NCBI GenBank assembly: GCA_030604885.1
Contig: JAUVUZ010000005.1
Coordinates: 62,001 to 126,000 of the forward strand
Direction of reading: 5' to 3'
Length of the DNA stretch: 64,000 bases
Source of the DNA: Alphaproteobacteria bacterium
Lineage (GTDB): Bacteria; Pseudomonadota; Alphaproteobacteria; Rhodospirillales; Rhodospirillaceae
Within the stretch, counting starts at the first letter, position 1; each line of letters begins with the position of its first letter. Of the stretch, positions 1-9,439 are shown one piece after another. Below the pieces are notes generated by a model, which made no database searches, was not told the DNA's origin, and worked only from the letters and a program-made list of their open reading frames with translations. A program made the position numbers and the translations under genes.

Positions 1-113
1 ATGATCTGCAGGACCTTCTTGATGTTGCCGGTGAATTGCACCCGCACCACCTCGTAGCCCATGTCGGCGAGGGAGGGCGCGATCAGCTCCGCCACGTGCC
101 GCGAAATATCCAT
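1..113 (-). CDS. rimP: Ribosome maturation factor RimP, N-terminal fragment (cut by window edge)
   Basis: Only the first ~37 codons lie in the window; the gene runs off the left edge. The reverse-strand translation begins MDISRHVAELIAPSLADMG and continues YEVVRVQFTG, the typical start of RimP, which assists 30S subunit maturation. A GTG four codons upstream (base 125) is an alternative start (VDERMDIS). The gene lies downstream of metK-trmB in the same direction, separated by a palindromic repeat element. The call rests on a short N-terminal match plus context, since rimP follows metK-trmB in many alphaproteobacteria. Confidence 0.82.
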   Translation of the reverse strand, partial: MDISRHVAELIAPSLADMGYEVVRVQFTGNIKKVLQI

Positions 114-262
114 GCGTTCGTCCACCCGTTCCGGCCGAACGGCGCACAAACAAAAAAAGTGGGCCACCGGCCCACCCTCATCGGCGTCCGTGAGCCGTCC
201 AATAAGAATGTCGAGGCACAATCTAGACGATCGGGGGGAAGTGTAAAGAAGATTCTAAAACT

Positions 263-441
263 AGGCCGGGCGCTGCCCGGACCCGCGAGGGGACAGAGGT
301 CCCCTCGACCCCCGTTCCTGGTTTTTCCGCGAAGCGGGAGTCATCCGTCACGCCGCGCGATGGTTCGATCCCGCTTCGCGGAAAAACAAATGGGTTCACA
401 GGGCCACCCGGCCCTGTGCGGGTCCGGGCAGCGCCCGGCCT
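263..441. repeat. Composite palindromic intergenic repeat, copy A
   Basis: About 180 bases between the trmB stop and rimP. The two ends are a perfect 24-base inverted repeat (263-286 and 418-441) that includes GGCCGGGCGCTGCCCGGACC. Inside is a second nested inverted pair, TTTTTCCGCGAAGCGGGA and its complement. Each arm also carries its own small hairpin. Related modules recur six more times in this window, always after a gene's stop codon. ORFs called through it (for example 36-515 plus) are artefacts. The rest of the 114-445 gap holds no gene. Confidence 0.85.
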
Positions 442-445
442 GGTT

Positions 446-1156
446 TTATCGCGGATTGCGCCGGAACCGCAGGATCACCGGCGCGCGGCCCTGGCGGATG
501 GCTTTCCGTTCGTAGCGGGTCGGCACCCAGTCGTCCGGGCGGCCGAGCCAGTCGGTCGGGGTTTCGGCCATCCAGGTGAAGTCGGGCGAGTCCATCAGGT
601 GGCGGAGCGACCAGCGGATGTAGGTCATGTCGTCGGAGGCGACGCGGAGTTCGCCGCCGTCGGCGAGCAGGCGCGCGAGTTCGGGCAGGTTGTCCGGCCC
701 GATGAAGCGGCGCTTGGCGTGGCGCAGCTTGGGCCACGGGTCGGGGAAGAGGACGAACACCCGGGAGAACCCGGCGTCGGGGAAGCGCGGCGTGAGGGCG
801 CGCACGTCGCCGTGGTGGATGCGCACGCGATCGGTGGCGTTGCCCGCGTCGAGCAGCGACATCAGGCGGGCGACGCCGTTGAGGAAGACCTCGCAGCCGA
901 CGATGCCGACGGATGGGTTGGCTTCCGCCTGGCCCGCCAGGTGTTCGCCGCCGCCGAAGCCGATTTCGAGCCAGGCTTCGGCCACCGGCGCGGCGAACAG
1001 CGCCTTCGGCTCCAGCGGACCCTCGCCGCCGGGGACCGAAATCTCCGGCAGCAGGGTTTCCATCAGGCGGGCGCGGCCGGGCCGCAGGGCCTTGCCCTTG
1101 CGGCGACCGTAGAACTTGAGATCCCGCGCCTCGGGCGGAAGGTCCTCGGGCCGCAT
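446..1156 (-). CDS. trmB: tRNA (guanine-N7-)-methyltransferase TrmB
   Basis: This is a 236-residue class I SAM-dependent methyltransferase that makes m7G46 in the variable loop of tRNAs. Visible signatures are the SAM-binding stretch WLEIGFGGGEHL near residues 62-73 and the family motif FVLFPDPWPKLRHAKRR around residue 135. The C-terminus has the T-x-Y-E element (PTRYERKA) that contacts tRNA. I start at [11 protein letters not shown] (base 1156) rather than the ORF-track start: its ATG overlaps the metK stop as ATGA, implying translational coupling to metK. The length is normal for the family. Confidence 0.95.
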   Translation of the reverse strand: MRPEDLPPEARDLKFYGRRKGKALRPGRARLMETLLPEISVPGGEGPLEPKALFAAPVAEAWLEIGFGGGEHLAGQAEANPSVGIVGCEVFLNGVARLMSLLDAGNATDRVRIHHGDVRALTPRFPDAGFSRVFVLFPDPWPKLRHAKRRFIGPDNLPELARLLADGGELRVASDDMTYIRWSLRHLMDSPDFTWMAETPTDWLGRPDDWVPTRYERKAIRQGRAPVILRFRRNPR

Positions 1157-2325
1157 CAGCGGATCAGCCCCCGCAGCTTGTCCGCGAGGTCGGTGCGCTC
1201 CCACGAGAATCCGCCGTCCGCTTCGGCCGGGCGGCCGAAGTGGCCGTAGGCGGCGGTGCGGGCGTAGATCGGACGGTTGAGCGACAGGTGCTCGCGGATG
1301 CCGCGGGGCGACAGGTCCATCAGCTCCTGGAGGGCGCGGGACAGCTCGGCCTCCGGCGCCTTGCCGGTGCCGTAGGTCTCGACGTAGACCGACAGCGGCT
1401 TCGAGACGCCGATGGCGTAGGAGAGCTGGATCAGGCAGCGCGCGGCGAGGCCCGCCGCGACCACGTTCTTGGCGAGGTAGCGGGCGGCGTAGGCGGCCGA
1501 GCGATCGACCTTGGTCGGGTCCTTGCCGGAGAACGCGCCGCCGCCGTGGGGGGCCGCGCCGCCGTAGGTGTCGACGATGATCTTGCGCCCGGTGAGGCCG
1601 CAGTCGCCGTCCGGCCCGCCGATGACGAAGCGGCCGGTGGGGTTGACGTAGAACTCGTCCTCCGGCGGCATCCAGCCTTCCGGCAGCACCGCCTCGACGA
1701 ACGGGCGCACGAGGCGGCGGATGTCCGCCTGGGAGACGCCCTCGACGTGCTGGGTGGAGACCACCACCGAGGTGGCGCCCACCGGCTTGCCGTCGACGTA
1801 GCGCAGGCTGACCTGGCTCTTGGCGTCGGGGCCGAACTCGGGGCGGCTGCCGTCGTGGCGGGCGGCGGCCATGTGCTGGAGGATGGCGTGGGCGTAGACG
1901 ATCGGCGCGGGCATCAGCTCCGGCGTTTCGTCCACCGCGTAGCCGAACATGATGCCCTGGTCGCCGGCGCCCTCATCCTTGTTGCCCGCGGCGTCCACGC
2001 CCATGGCGATGTCGGAGGACTGGGCGTGCAGCAGCACCTCGACCTCGCAGTCGGCGTGGTGGAAGCCGTCCTGTTCGTAGCCGATCGCCTTCACCGCGTC
2101 GCGCGCCACCCGTTCGAGGGTCTCGGAGGTGATCGACGCGGGGCCGCGCACCTCGCCCGCGAGGACGATGCGGTTGGTGGTCGCCAGGGTTTCGCAGGCG
2201 ACGCGGGCGTGCGGATCGGCGGCGAGGAAGGTGTCCACCACGGCATCGGAGATACGGTCGCAGACCTTGTCCGGGTGGCCTTCGGCGACCGACTCGCTGG
2301 TGAACACATAATCGGTTTGGAACAT
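1156..2325 (-). CDS. metK: S-adenosylmethionine synthase MetK
   Basis: This 389-residue cytosolic enzyme makes S-adenosylmethionine from methionine and ATP. Signature motifs are GHPDK near residue 16, [12 protein letters not shown] near residue 118, and the P-loop-like [19 protein letters not shown] in the second half. The start [20 protein letters not shown] matches the usual N-terminus; the 54 extra residues in the ORF track are leader sequence. It is followed by trmB with a 4-base overlap and preceded by an Xre-family gene. The ~195-base leader holds two strong hairpins. I see no recognisable SAM riboswitch. Confidence 0.98.
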   Translation of the reverse strand: MFQTDYVFTSESVAEGHPDKVCDRISDAVVDTFLAADPHARVACETLATTNRIVLAGEVRGPASITSETLERVARDAVKAIGYEQDGFHHADCEVEVLLHAQSSDIAMGVDAAGNKDEGAGDQGIMFGYAVDETPELMPAPIVYAHAILQHMAAARHDGSRPEFGPDAKSQVSLRYVDGKPVGATSVVVSTQHVEGVSQADIRRLVRPFVEAVLPEGWMPPEDEFYVNPTGRFVIGGPDGDCGLTGRKIIVDTYGGAAPHGGGAFSGKDPTKVDRSAAYAARYLAKNVVAAGLAARCLIQLSYAIGVSKPLSVYVETYGTGKAPEAELSRALQELMDLSPRGIREHLSLNRPIYARTAAYGHFGRPAEADGGFSWERTDLADKLRGLIR

Positions 2326-2405
2326 CTTTTCGGGACCCCTTTCCGTAACCACCCATGTCGGAGAACCCGACAACGGCGCAATCCTGGCGGTGAACGAACG
2401 AACCG

Positions 2406-2431
2406 TTGGCGCGCCGCGGGCGGCGCGCCAA
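2406..2431 (-). promoter_or_regulatory. Strong hairpin in metK leader
   Basis: Perfect inverted repeat TTGGCGCGCC / GGCGCGCCAA with a 6-base loop, about 80 bases before the metK start. It has no U-tract on the minus strand, so it is not a classical intrinsic terminator. It could be an mRNA structure controlling metK, or part of the 3' end of the upstream xre transcript. Its role is inferred only from position. Confidence 0.5.
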
Positions 2432-2488
2432 ATCGCTTCATCTGGTATCCGAACTGGACCGGCAACGCAAGGACGGCAGGAAGACACT

Positions 2489-2505
2489 GGGCGCGAAGCG
2501 CGCCC
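2489..2505 (-). terminator. Hairpin just after the xre stop codon
   Basis: Perfect GGGCGCG-CTT-CGCGCCC stem-loop (minus-strand reading) 16 bases past the stop of the Xre gene. It lacks a U-run, so it may be a weak or Rho-assisted terminator, or a processing or stabilising hairpin between xre and metK. Confidence 0.45.
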
Positions 2506-2520
2506 GGTGCAACCGGCGGG

Positions 2521-3033
2521 TCAGGAAATCTTCTGGCGCTCGACCACGGAGAGGGCCTCCGCCGCCGCCGCGAGGGCCTTGGCGAGGTCGAACACCTTCT
2601 TGCGGACGGTGGGATCCTGGATGCGGTAATAGGCGCGCACCAGTTCGAGGGTTTCCCGCTTGGTGAGGGGATCGGCCTCGACCGCCTCCGGCTCCTCGGC
2701 GAAGCCCGAGATCAACCGCGGGCTGTGTTCGGCGACGTCGTCGGCCATGTCGTCGTAGAAAAAGCTCACCGGAACGTCGAGGACGCGGCTCAGGTCCCAC
2801 AGGCGGCTGGCGCCCACCCGGTTGGTGCCGCGCTCGTACTTCTGCACCTGTTGGAAGGTGAGGCCCAGGGCGTCGCCCAGGCGTTCCTGGCTCATCCCGA
2901 GCAGCGTGCGGCGCAGGCGGATGCGCCCGCCCACATGCACGTCGACCGGGTTGGGATTGCCTTGCGGCGTGCGTCCCCGCGACGACCCGCGGCCGCGCAG
3001 TTCCTCTTTCTGCATATCCCTCATCTCTGGCAT
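2521..3033 (-). CDS. Xre-family helix-turn-helix transcriptional regulator
   Basis: The DNA-binding HTH_3 domain is RIRLRRTLLGMSQERLGDALGLTFQQVQKYERG, in roughly the second quarter of the protein. The C-terminal half includes TLELVRAYYRIQDPTVRKKVFDLAKALA, seen in a conserved alphaproteobacterial Xre subfamily found beside metK/lnt. The function is unknown beyond DNA binding. The start at 3033 (MPEMRDMQKEEL) has AGGAG five bases upstream; 3015 (MQKEEL) is an alternative. The ORF-track start at 3117 lies in the predicted -35 box, so it is unlikely. A paralogue lies at 57082-57549 next to hslV. Confidence 0.88.
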   Translation of the reverse strand: MPEMRDMQKEELRGRGSSRGRTPQGNPNPVDVHVGGRIRLRRTLLGMSQERLGDALGLTFQQVQKYERGTNRVGASRLWDLSRVLDVPVSFFYDDMADDVAEHSPRLISGFAEEPEAVEADPLTKRETLELVRAYYRIQDPTVRKKVFDLAKALAAAAEALSVVERQKIS

Positions 3034-3089
3034 TCCCTCTCCTGGAATTGCCCCACATCTCCCACCAGTATCCCTCCCCCGGCGCCGAG

Positions 3090-3117
3090 TGTATACATGC
3101 GGTTGTATGAGCGTCAA
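3090..3117 (-). promoter_or_regulatory. Predicted sigma-70-type promoter of xre-metK
   Basis: On the minus strand, TTGACG, 16 bases, then TATACA. The predicted start of transcription is near base 3083, giving a ~50-base leader before the chosen xre start. It would drive xre and probably metK-trmB. Confidence 0.55.
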
Positions 3118-3185
3118 CGAAGAAACGTCGGCCTTTGATTATCGAAAGTATGAGATTACGGGTGCGGGGACTTAGATTTGGGGAT

Positions 3186-4742
3186 TCAGGGGCGTCGGCG
3201 CAAACCGCCGCGCAAAAGAATTCCGCAGACCAGGGCACCCGCCGCCAGCGCCAGCGCGGAAAGGTTGCCCCACGCGGCGAACCGGGTGGGCGGCAGGGGC
3301 CGGGGCAGCGGCGCGTCGAGCACGCCGCGGCGGCCGAGATCGAGGCGGGCGACGATCCGGCCGTAGGGGTCCACCACCGCGCTGATGCCGGTGTTGGCGG
3401 CGCGCACCAGGGGCAGCCCCTCCTCCACCGCGCGCAGGGTGGCGGAGGCGAAGTGCTGGTGCGGCCCGGCGGAGAGGCCGAACCACGCGTCGTTGGTGAC
3501 GTTGAGCAGCCAGTCCGGGCGGTCGCGGCGGTCGGCGACGGCGGCGGGGAAGATCACCTCGTAGCACACCAGCGGGCTGTAGGGCGGCGTGCCGGGCAGG
3601 CGCTCGGTCTCCACCCCCGGCCCGGGCGAGAAGTCCACCCGGCCGTGGGTGAGCTTGGCCACCGGCAGGATCCCGGCGAACGGCACGTATTCGCCGAACG
3701 GCACCAGGTGGGCCTTGTCGTAGACCGCGCCGATCTCGCCCGCCGCCGAGAGGGCGACGATGCTGTTCCAGATCTTGAGCGGCGCGCCCTGGGGGGTCTG
3801 GCGCGGCGCGCCGGTGATCAGCCAACCGCCCGGCGGCGCGGCGGGGCCGACGAGATTGCGCATCAGCGCATCGTCCGGCCCGTCCACCGGCCAGGTGGCG
3901 GCGGTCTCGGACCAGATCACGTGGGTGGCGGTCTCCCAGCCCGGAGCGCGGCTCAGCAGCACCTGTTCGTAGAGGTTGTCGCGCCGCGCGATCGGGTCCC
4001 ACTTCAGGCTTTGCGGAATGTTGGGCTGCACCAGCCGCAGCGCCACGCCGGGCTGGGTCGGCATCGGCTCGGCGGGCAGGCGCGCCGCGCCGCCGACGCC
4101 CCAGGCGGCGACGAGCGCGGCGGCGAGGGCGGTGCCGCGCAGCGTGCCGCGGCGGAGGCCGAAGGCACCCAGGCGCCCGGCGGCGGGGGCGGTGGCGGCG
4201 AGCACGGTGAGCCAGGCGAGGCCGTACATGCCGATCCACGCCGCCGGTTGGGCGAACGCGGGGAACGGCGCCCAGGCGGTGCCGAGGGAGTTCCAGGGAA
4301 AGCCGGTGAGCGCCCAGCCGCGCAGCCACTCGACGCCGGTCCACGCGGCGGCGAAGGCGAGCCAGCGCAGCGGGGCCGCGGCCGGGGCCAGCCCGGCGAG
4401 CCAGAACGCGAGGCCGGTGAACAGCCCGAGGCCCGCCCCCAGCCCCGCCAGGGCGAAGGGGATCATCCAGCCGTAGGTTTCCGCGTCGACCAGGAAGGCG
4501 TAGGACACCCAGTAGAGACCGGCGGCGAAGTGGCCGACGCCGAACGCCCAGCCCACCAGGAAGCGCCGCCGCCCCGGCCGGGGCGCGGCGTCGGCGGCGT
4601 TCCAGACGAGATAGGCGAGGGACAGCCCGAGCGGCAGCAGCGGCAGCCACGAGAGCGGCGGCAGCGCCGTCACCAGCGCCGCGCCCGCGGCGAGGGCGAG
4701 CCAGGGAGCGCCGATCCGCGGGCGGGGAGTGGCGCCGATCAC
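3186..4742 (-). CDS. lnt: Apolipoprotein N-acyltransferase Lnt
   Basis: This 518-residue inner-membrane enzyme adds the third acyl chain to the N-terminal cysteine of lipoproteins. The N-terminal half is a run of hydrophobic segments. The C-terminal half is a nitrilase-fold domain with IWSETAATWP, the lysine-bearing YDKAHLVPFGEYVPF, and VCYEVIFP containing the catalytic cysteine. The start is a GTG (VIGATPRPRIG) whose GTGA overlaps the corC stop. The longer ORF in the track reads into corC in another frame. It is the last gene of the miaB-phoH-ybeY-corC-lnt run, a common alphaproteobacterial arrangement. Confidence 0.95.
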   Translation of the reverse strand: MIGATPRPRIGAPWLALAAGAALVTALPPLSWLPLLPLGLSLAYLVWNAADAAPRPGRRRFLVGWAFGVGHFAAGLYWVSYAFLVDAETYGWMIPFALAGLGAGLGLFTGLAFWLAGLAPAAAPLRWLAFAAAWTGVEWLRGWALTGFPWNSLGTAWAPFPAFAQPAAWIGMYGLAWLTVLAATAPAAGRLGAFGLRRGTLRGTALAAALVAAWGVGGAARLPAEPMPTQPGVALRLVQPNIPQSLKWDPIARRDNLYEQVLLSRAPGWETATHVIWSETAATWPVDGPDDALMRNLVGPAAPPGGWLITGAPRQTPQGAPLKIWNSIVALSAAGEIGAVYDKAHLVPFGEYVPFAGILPVAKLTHGRVDFSPGPGVETERLPGTPPYSPLVCYEVIFPAAVADRRDRPDWLLNVTNDAWFGLSAGPHQHFASATLRAVEEGLPLVRAANTGISAVVDPYGRIVARLDLGRRGVLDAPLPRPLPPTRFAAWGNLSALALAAGALVCGILLRGGLRRRP

Positions 4743-5650
4743 GACGCCCCGGCGGGGCGGCTGCCCGGCGGCAGGTTGCGCACCCGCAGGCGCTTGATCC
4801 GGCGCGGGTCCGCGTCGACGATCTGGAACTCGATGCCGGAGGAATGGGGGACGATCTCGCCGCGCGCCGGAATGTGCCCGGCGAGGGCGAACACCAGGCC
4901 GCCCAGGGTGTCGGCGTCGTCCCGCTCCTCGGGCGTGAGCATCGGCCCGACGGCGTGCTCGAAATCCTCGATCGAGACCCGCGCGTCGGCCTCGAGCACG
5001 GTGTCGGCGCGCCACGCCAGTTCCGGGTCCTCCTCGATGTCGTGCTCGTCGTCGATCTCGCCGACGATCTGCTCCACCAGGTCCTCGATCGTCACCAGCC
5101 CGTCCACGCCGCCGTATTCGTCGATCACCAGCGCCATGTGGGTGCGCTTGACGCGCATCTCCAGCAGCAGGTCGAGCACCCGCATCGACGGCGCGACGAA
5201 CAGGATCGGGCGGAGGATGCGGCTGAGCGAGGCCTCGGGGCCGCCCGCGAGGTGGCGCACCGCGTCCTTGATGTGGACGAGGCCGACGGCGTCGTCGAGG
5301 GTTTCGCGGTAGACCGGCATGCGCGACACGCCTTCCGCGACGATGCGCTGGACCAGTTCGGCGATCGGCGTGTCGATGGCGGCGGCGACGATGTCGGCGC
5401 GCGGCATCATCACGTCGGCGGCGGTGACGTCGCGCAGGCGGAGGATGTTGGTGAGCAGCAGGCGCTCGTGGGCGTCCATGGGCGCGCCCGGTTCGCCGCC
5501 CTCCTCGATCAGTTCGGCGATCGCCTCGCGCACCGTCGGCTCGCTCGTGGTCCAGGGCAGGCTGCCCTTGAGGGCCTGCCACCACGAGCGTTCGTGTCGA
5601 GGCTGGGGGTCTTCGGCGGCGGCGGGGGTTTCGGGCGTGGGATCAGTCAT
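4739..5650 (-). CDS. corC: CBS/CorC_HlyC-domain protein (CorC/YbeX-like)
   Basis: This 303-residue protein has two CBS modules (about residues 75-200, including VSRMPVYRETLDDAVGLVHIKD and ALVIDEYGGVDGLVTIEDLVEQIVGEI). They are followed by a CorC_HlyC transporter-associated domain (roughly 215-295, with DTLGGLVFALAGHIP). No transmembrane segment is visible, so this is the soluble YbeX/CorC type linked to Mg/Co homeostasis and ribosome-related processes. It overlaps ybeY by 8 bases and lnt by 4, consistent with the conserved ybeY-corC-lnt operon. The exact biochemical role of this family is unsettled. Confidence 0.92.
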   Translation of the reverse strand: MTDPTPETPAAAEDPQPRHERSWWQALKGSLPWTTSEPTVREAIAELIEEGGEPGAPMDAHERLLLTNILRLRDVTAADVMMPRADIVAAAIDTPIAELVQRIVAEGVSRMPVYRETLDDAVGLVHIKDAVRHLAGGPEASLSRILRPILFVAPSMRVLDLLLEMRVKRTHMALVIDEYGGVDGLVTIEDLVEQIVGEIDDEHDIEEDPELAWRADTVLEADARVSIEDFEHAVGPMLTPEERDDADTLGGLVFALAGHIPARGEIVPHSSGIEFQIVDADPRRIKRLRVRNLPPGSRPAGAS

Positions 5651-6210
5651 CTCCGTCTCCGTGCAGCAGGGCCGCGGCGTGGGGATCGGCGATCCCCAGC
5701 CCGGCGAGCAGGCGGGTTTCCAGGGTTTCCATGGCGTGGGCCTCGTCGGCGTCCTCGTGGTCGTAGCCGAGCAGGTGCAGCACGCCGTGCAGCAGCAGGT
5801 GGGCGAAGTGGTGCTCCGGCGCCAGCCCGCCGGCCTCCGCCTCGGCCAGCACCGTCTCGCGCGCCACCGCGATGTCGCCGAGGATCAGCGGCGCGCCGGG
5901 CGGCGGCGGCGGGCAGTCGTCGTCCCACCAGGTGGCGAAGGAGAGGACGTTGGTGGCGGCATCCTTGTCGCGCCAGTCGCGGTTGAGTTCGCGCACGTCG
6001 TCGTCGCCCGCCAGCAGCAGGGCGATCTCCACCGGCGCCAGGGTCCCCGCCTCGGCCAGCGCGTCGGCGAGGGCCGGGCGCGCGGCGGCGCCCACCTCGG
6101 CCACCACCCGGCGCCACGCGGGCAGGGCGGCGTCCCACGCCGGGTCGGCGGTCACCTCGAAGCCCCAGGCGCCGCCCGGGTCGGCGACGCGTTCGGAAAG
6201 CTCGGCCTCG

Positions 6211-6218
<8 letters not shown>
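5643..6218 (-). CDS. ybeY: Endoribonuclease YbeY (16S rRNA maturation)
   Basis: This 191-residue metalloprotein is recognised by the zinc-binding signature HGVLHLLGYDHEDADEAHAM near the C-terminus and by LNRDWRDKDAATNVLSFA in the middle, both hallmarks of YbeY. The family acts in 16S rRNA 3'-end maturation and ribosome quality control. The start MADEAELSERV is chosen over the ORF-track start because the extra N-terminal residues are read from the phoH 3' end. It overlaps phoH by 8 bases and corC by 8 bases. The C-terminal tail after the zinc motif is somewhat long. Confidence 0.95.
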
Positions 6219-7199
<981 letters not shown>

Positions 7200-7203
<4 letters not shown>

Positions 7204-8546
7204 TCCGCCGCTTCCCTTTCGTCGCCGGAGAGGAGTTCGCCCGCAAGGCTGTTGGGGCCGACGCCGACGATCCGCACCGGGCGGACCGTGCCCATGGCGT
7301 CGGCGGGGGCTTCGGCGTGGACCGCCTGCATCGTCGGGCTGCGGCCGATCAGCTGGCCGGGGTGGCGGCCCGGCCGGTCGAACAGCACCGGCAGCACCCG
7401 GCCGACGCACCCGGCGTTGAACGCCGCCTGCAACTCGCCCAGCGCCGCCTGCACCGCCGCGAGGCGGGCTTCCGCCACCTCCTGCGGCACGCGGTTGGGC
7501 ATCAGCGCCGCCGGGGTGCCGGGGCGCGCCGAATACTTGAACGAGAACGCCTGGATGAACCCCACCTCGCGGATCACCGCGAGGGTCTCGGCGAACTCGG
7601 CGTCGGTCTCGCCGGGGAAGCCGACGATGAAGTCGGACGACATCGCGAGATCGGGCCGCGCCGCGCGCAGGCGCTCGACGGTGCGGAGGTAGTCGGCGGC
7701 GGTGTGGCCGCGGTTCATCGCCTTCAGCACCCGGTCCGAGCCGGACTGGATCGGCAGGTGGAGGAACGGCACCAGCTTCGCCACGTCGCGGTGGGCGGCG
7801 ATCAGCTCGTCGTCCACCGCCAGCGGGTGCGAGGTGGTGTAGCGCAGCCGCGCGAGGCCGTCGATCTCCGCCAGTTCCCGCAGCAGGCGGCCGAAGCTCC
7901 AGCCGTCCGCCGCCCAGGCGTTGACGTTCTGGCCGAGCAGCGTGAGTTCGCGCGCGCCGGTGGCCACCAGGCGTTTCGCCTCGGCCAGCACGTCGGCGGC
8001 GGGCCGGGCGTATTCGGCGCCCCGGGTGTAGGGCACCACGCAATAGGTGCAGAAGCGGTCGCAGCCCTCCTGGATCGCCAGGAACGCCGAGGGTCCCTCG
8101 GCGCCGGGCGGCGGCAGGAAGTCGAACTTCGGCTCCACCGGGAACTCGGTGTCGAACACCGCGCCCTCGTCGCGGAGGGCGCGGGCGACCATTTCCGGCA
8201 GGCGGTGATAGGTTTGCGGCCCGAGCACGATGTCGACGATCGGCGCGCGCTTTTTCATCGCCTCGCCCTCGGCCTGGGCGACGCAGCCCGCCACCGCCAC
8301 CAGCATGCGGCCCCCGGCCTCGGCCTTCTCTGCGGCGAGGGGGCGCAGGCGGCCGAGGTCCGAATAGACCTTCTCCGCCGCCTTTTCGCGGATGTGGCAG
8401 GTGTTGAGAACCACGAGGTCGGCGCCCGCCGGAGTCTCGACGGCGGCGTATCCCAGGGGCGCGAGCACGTCCTTCATCCGCGCGGTGTCGTAGACGTTCA
8501 TCTGACAGCCGTAGGTCTTGATGAATACCTTCTTGCGTTCGCTCAC
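7200..8546 (-). CDS. miaB: tRNA-2-methylthio-N6-isopentenyladenosine(37) synthase MiaB
   Basis: This 448-residue radical-SAM methylthiotransferase modifies A37 of tRNAs reading UNN codons. The N-terminal UPF0004 domain carries three cluster cysteines ([23 protein letters not shown]). The radical SAM core has [15 protein letters not shown]. The C-terminal TRAM domain is consistent with [17 protein letters not shown] at the end. The length is typical. It is the upstream partner of phoH, with a 4-base overlap. Confidence 0.97.
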
Positions 8547-8604
8547 CGGGCGTGGGTGTCCCTCTGTTGTCGAAAGCCCGACCGTATCACCGGGCTTTTC
8601 AAAG

Positions 8605-9435
8605 TCAAGACGGCGACCGGCCGCTCAACGACCGCGCCACCGCCGCGCGCACCGCGGCGTGGCAGTGCTCGGCGGCGGCCTTGCGACTGCCGAGCGCCGA
8701 AAGCATGCGCGGCTCCAGGAACGTCACCTCGACGGTGAGGCGCCCCATGCGCAGCACCTGCCAGAGATGGGGCGCCAGGTCCATGTCGCCGTACCAGGCG
8801 AAAAAATGCCGCCAGACGTAGCCGATCGGCATGCCGAAGCAGCGGGTGTAGGCCACCGCCACCGGCTGCACCATCACCGGCTGGCCGTCCACCGCCTCCT
8901 CGGCGATGGCGAACAGGGTGCTCTTGAACGGATAGACGCGGTTGCCGTCGTCGCTGGTGCCCTCGGGGAACAGGATCAGCGGCACGCCGCGCCCCAGGCG
9001 GCGGGTCAGCTCCTCCTTCTGCCGCGCCGCCTCGGTGCGCTTGCGCTCCACGAACACCGCGCGGCCGAGCTTGGCGACGAGGCCGAGGCCCGGCCACTTG
9101 GCGATTTCCGCCTTCGCCACGAAGCTTCCGGGCAGCAGGCTGCCGAGCACCGGAATGTCGAGATACGACACGTGGTTGGAGACGAACAGCAGCGGCCGCA
9201 GCGGCGACGCCCGGCCGAACACCCGCACCCGCACGTTGGCGAGGCGCAGCACGCCGCGCCAGAACAGCTTGTTGAGGACGGTCTGGGCGGGCTCCCACAT
9301 CATTACCGGCAGGTAGACCGGCAACAGCAGCAGCAGCCACGCCAGGATCAAAGCCAGCCGCAAACCCGCGATCGCGGATTCGATGCGGCCGTGCTGTCCG
9401 AACGTCCCGGGCGTCGGTTCGGCGGCGCGCTGCAT
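8605..9435 (-). CDS. 1-acyl-sn-glycerol-3-phosphate acyltransferase family protein (PlsC/OlsA-like)
   Basis: This 276-residue acyltransferase has an N-terminal membrane segment (residues ~25-47). Its catalytic motif is HX4D ([11 protein letters not shown]), and the later block is [20 protein letters not shown]. Such enzymes transfer acyl groups to lysophospholipids; OlsA acylates lyso-ornithine lipid. Only 4 bases separate it from the olsB-like gene upstream. That spacing favours an OlsA role, but a general PlsC function cannot be excluded from sequence alone. It sits between olsB and miaB in the same direction. Confidence 0.87.
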   Translation of the reverse strand: MQRAAEPTPGTFGQHGRIESAIAGLRLALILAWLLLLLPVYLPVMMWEPAQTVLNKLFWRGVLRLANVRVRVFGRASPLRPLLFVSNHVSYLDIPVLGSLLPGSFVAKAEIAKWPGLGLVAKLGRAVFVERKRTEAARQKEELTRRLGRGVPLILFPEGTSDDGNRVYPFKSTLFAIAEEAVDGQPVMVQPVAVAYTRCFGMPIGYVWRHFFAWYGDMDLAPHLWQVLRMGRLTVEVTFLEPRMLSALGSRKAAAEHCHAAVRAAVARSLSGRSPS

Positions 9436-9439
9436 CGGC

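Noticed and set aside
36-515. Small ORFs with recurring peptides such as RVRAAPGLV and RFAEK (also near 27.3, 36.3, 41.9 and 55.0 kb)
   Set aside because: They are translations of the palindromic intergenic repeats; similarity between them reflects repeated DNA, not a protein family.
2326-2520. SAM-II or SAM/SAH riboswitch upstream of metK
   Set aside because: I looked for the conserved core sequences of these classes and found no convincing match; only unassigned hairpins are reported.
1240-3138. 632-residue plus-strand ORF opposite metK and the Xre gene
   Set aside because: It spans two genes and their promoter on the opposite strand, with no recognisable domain.
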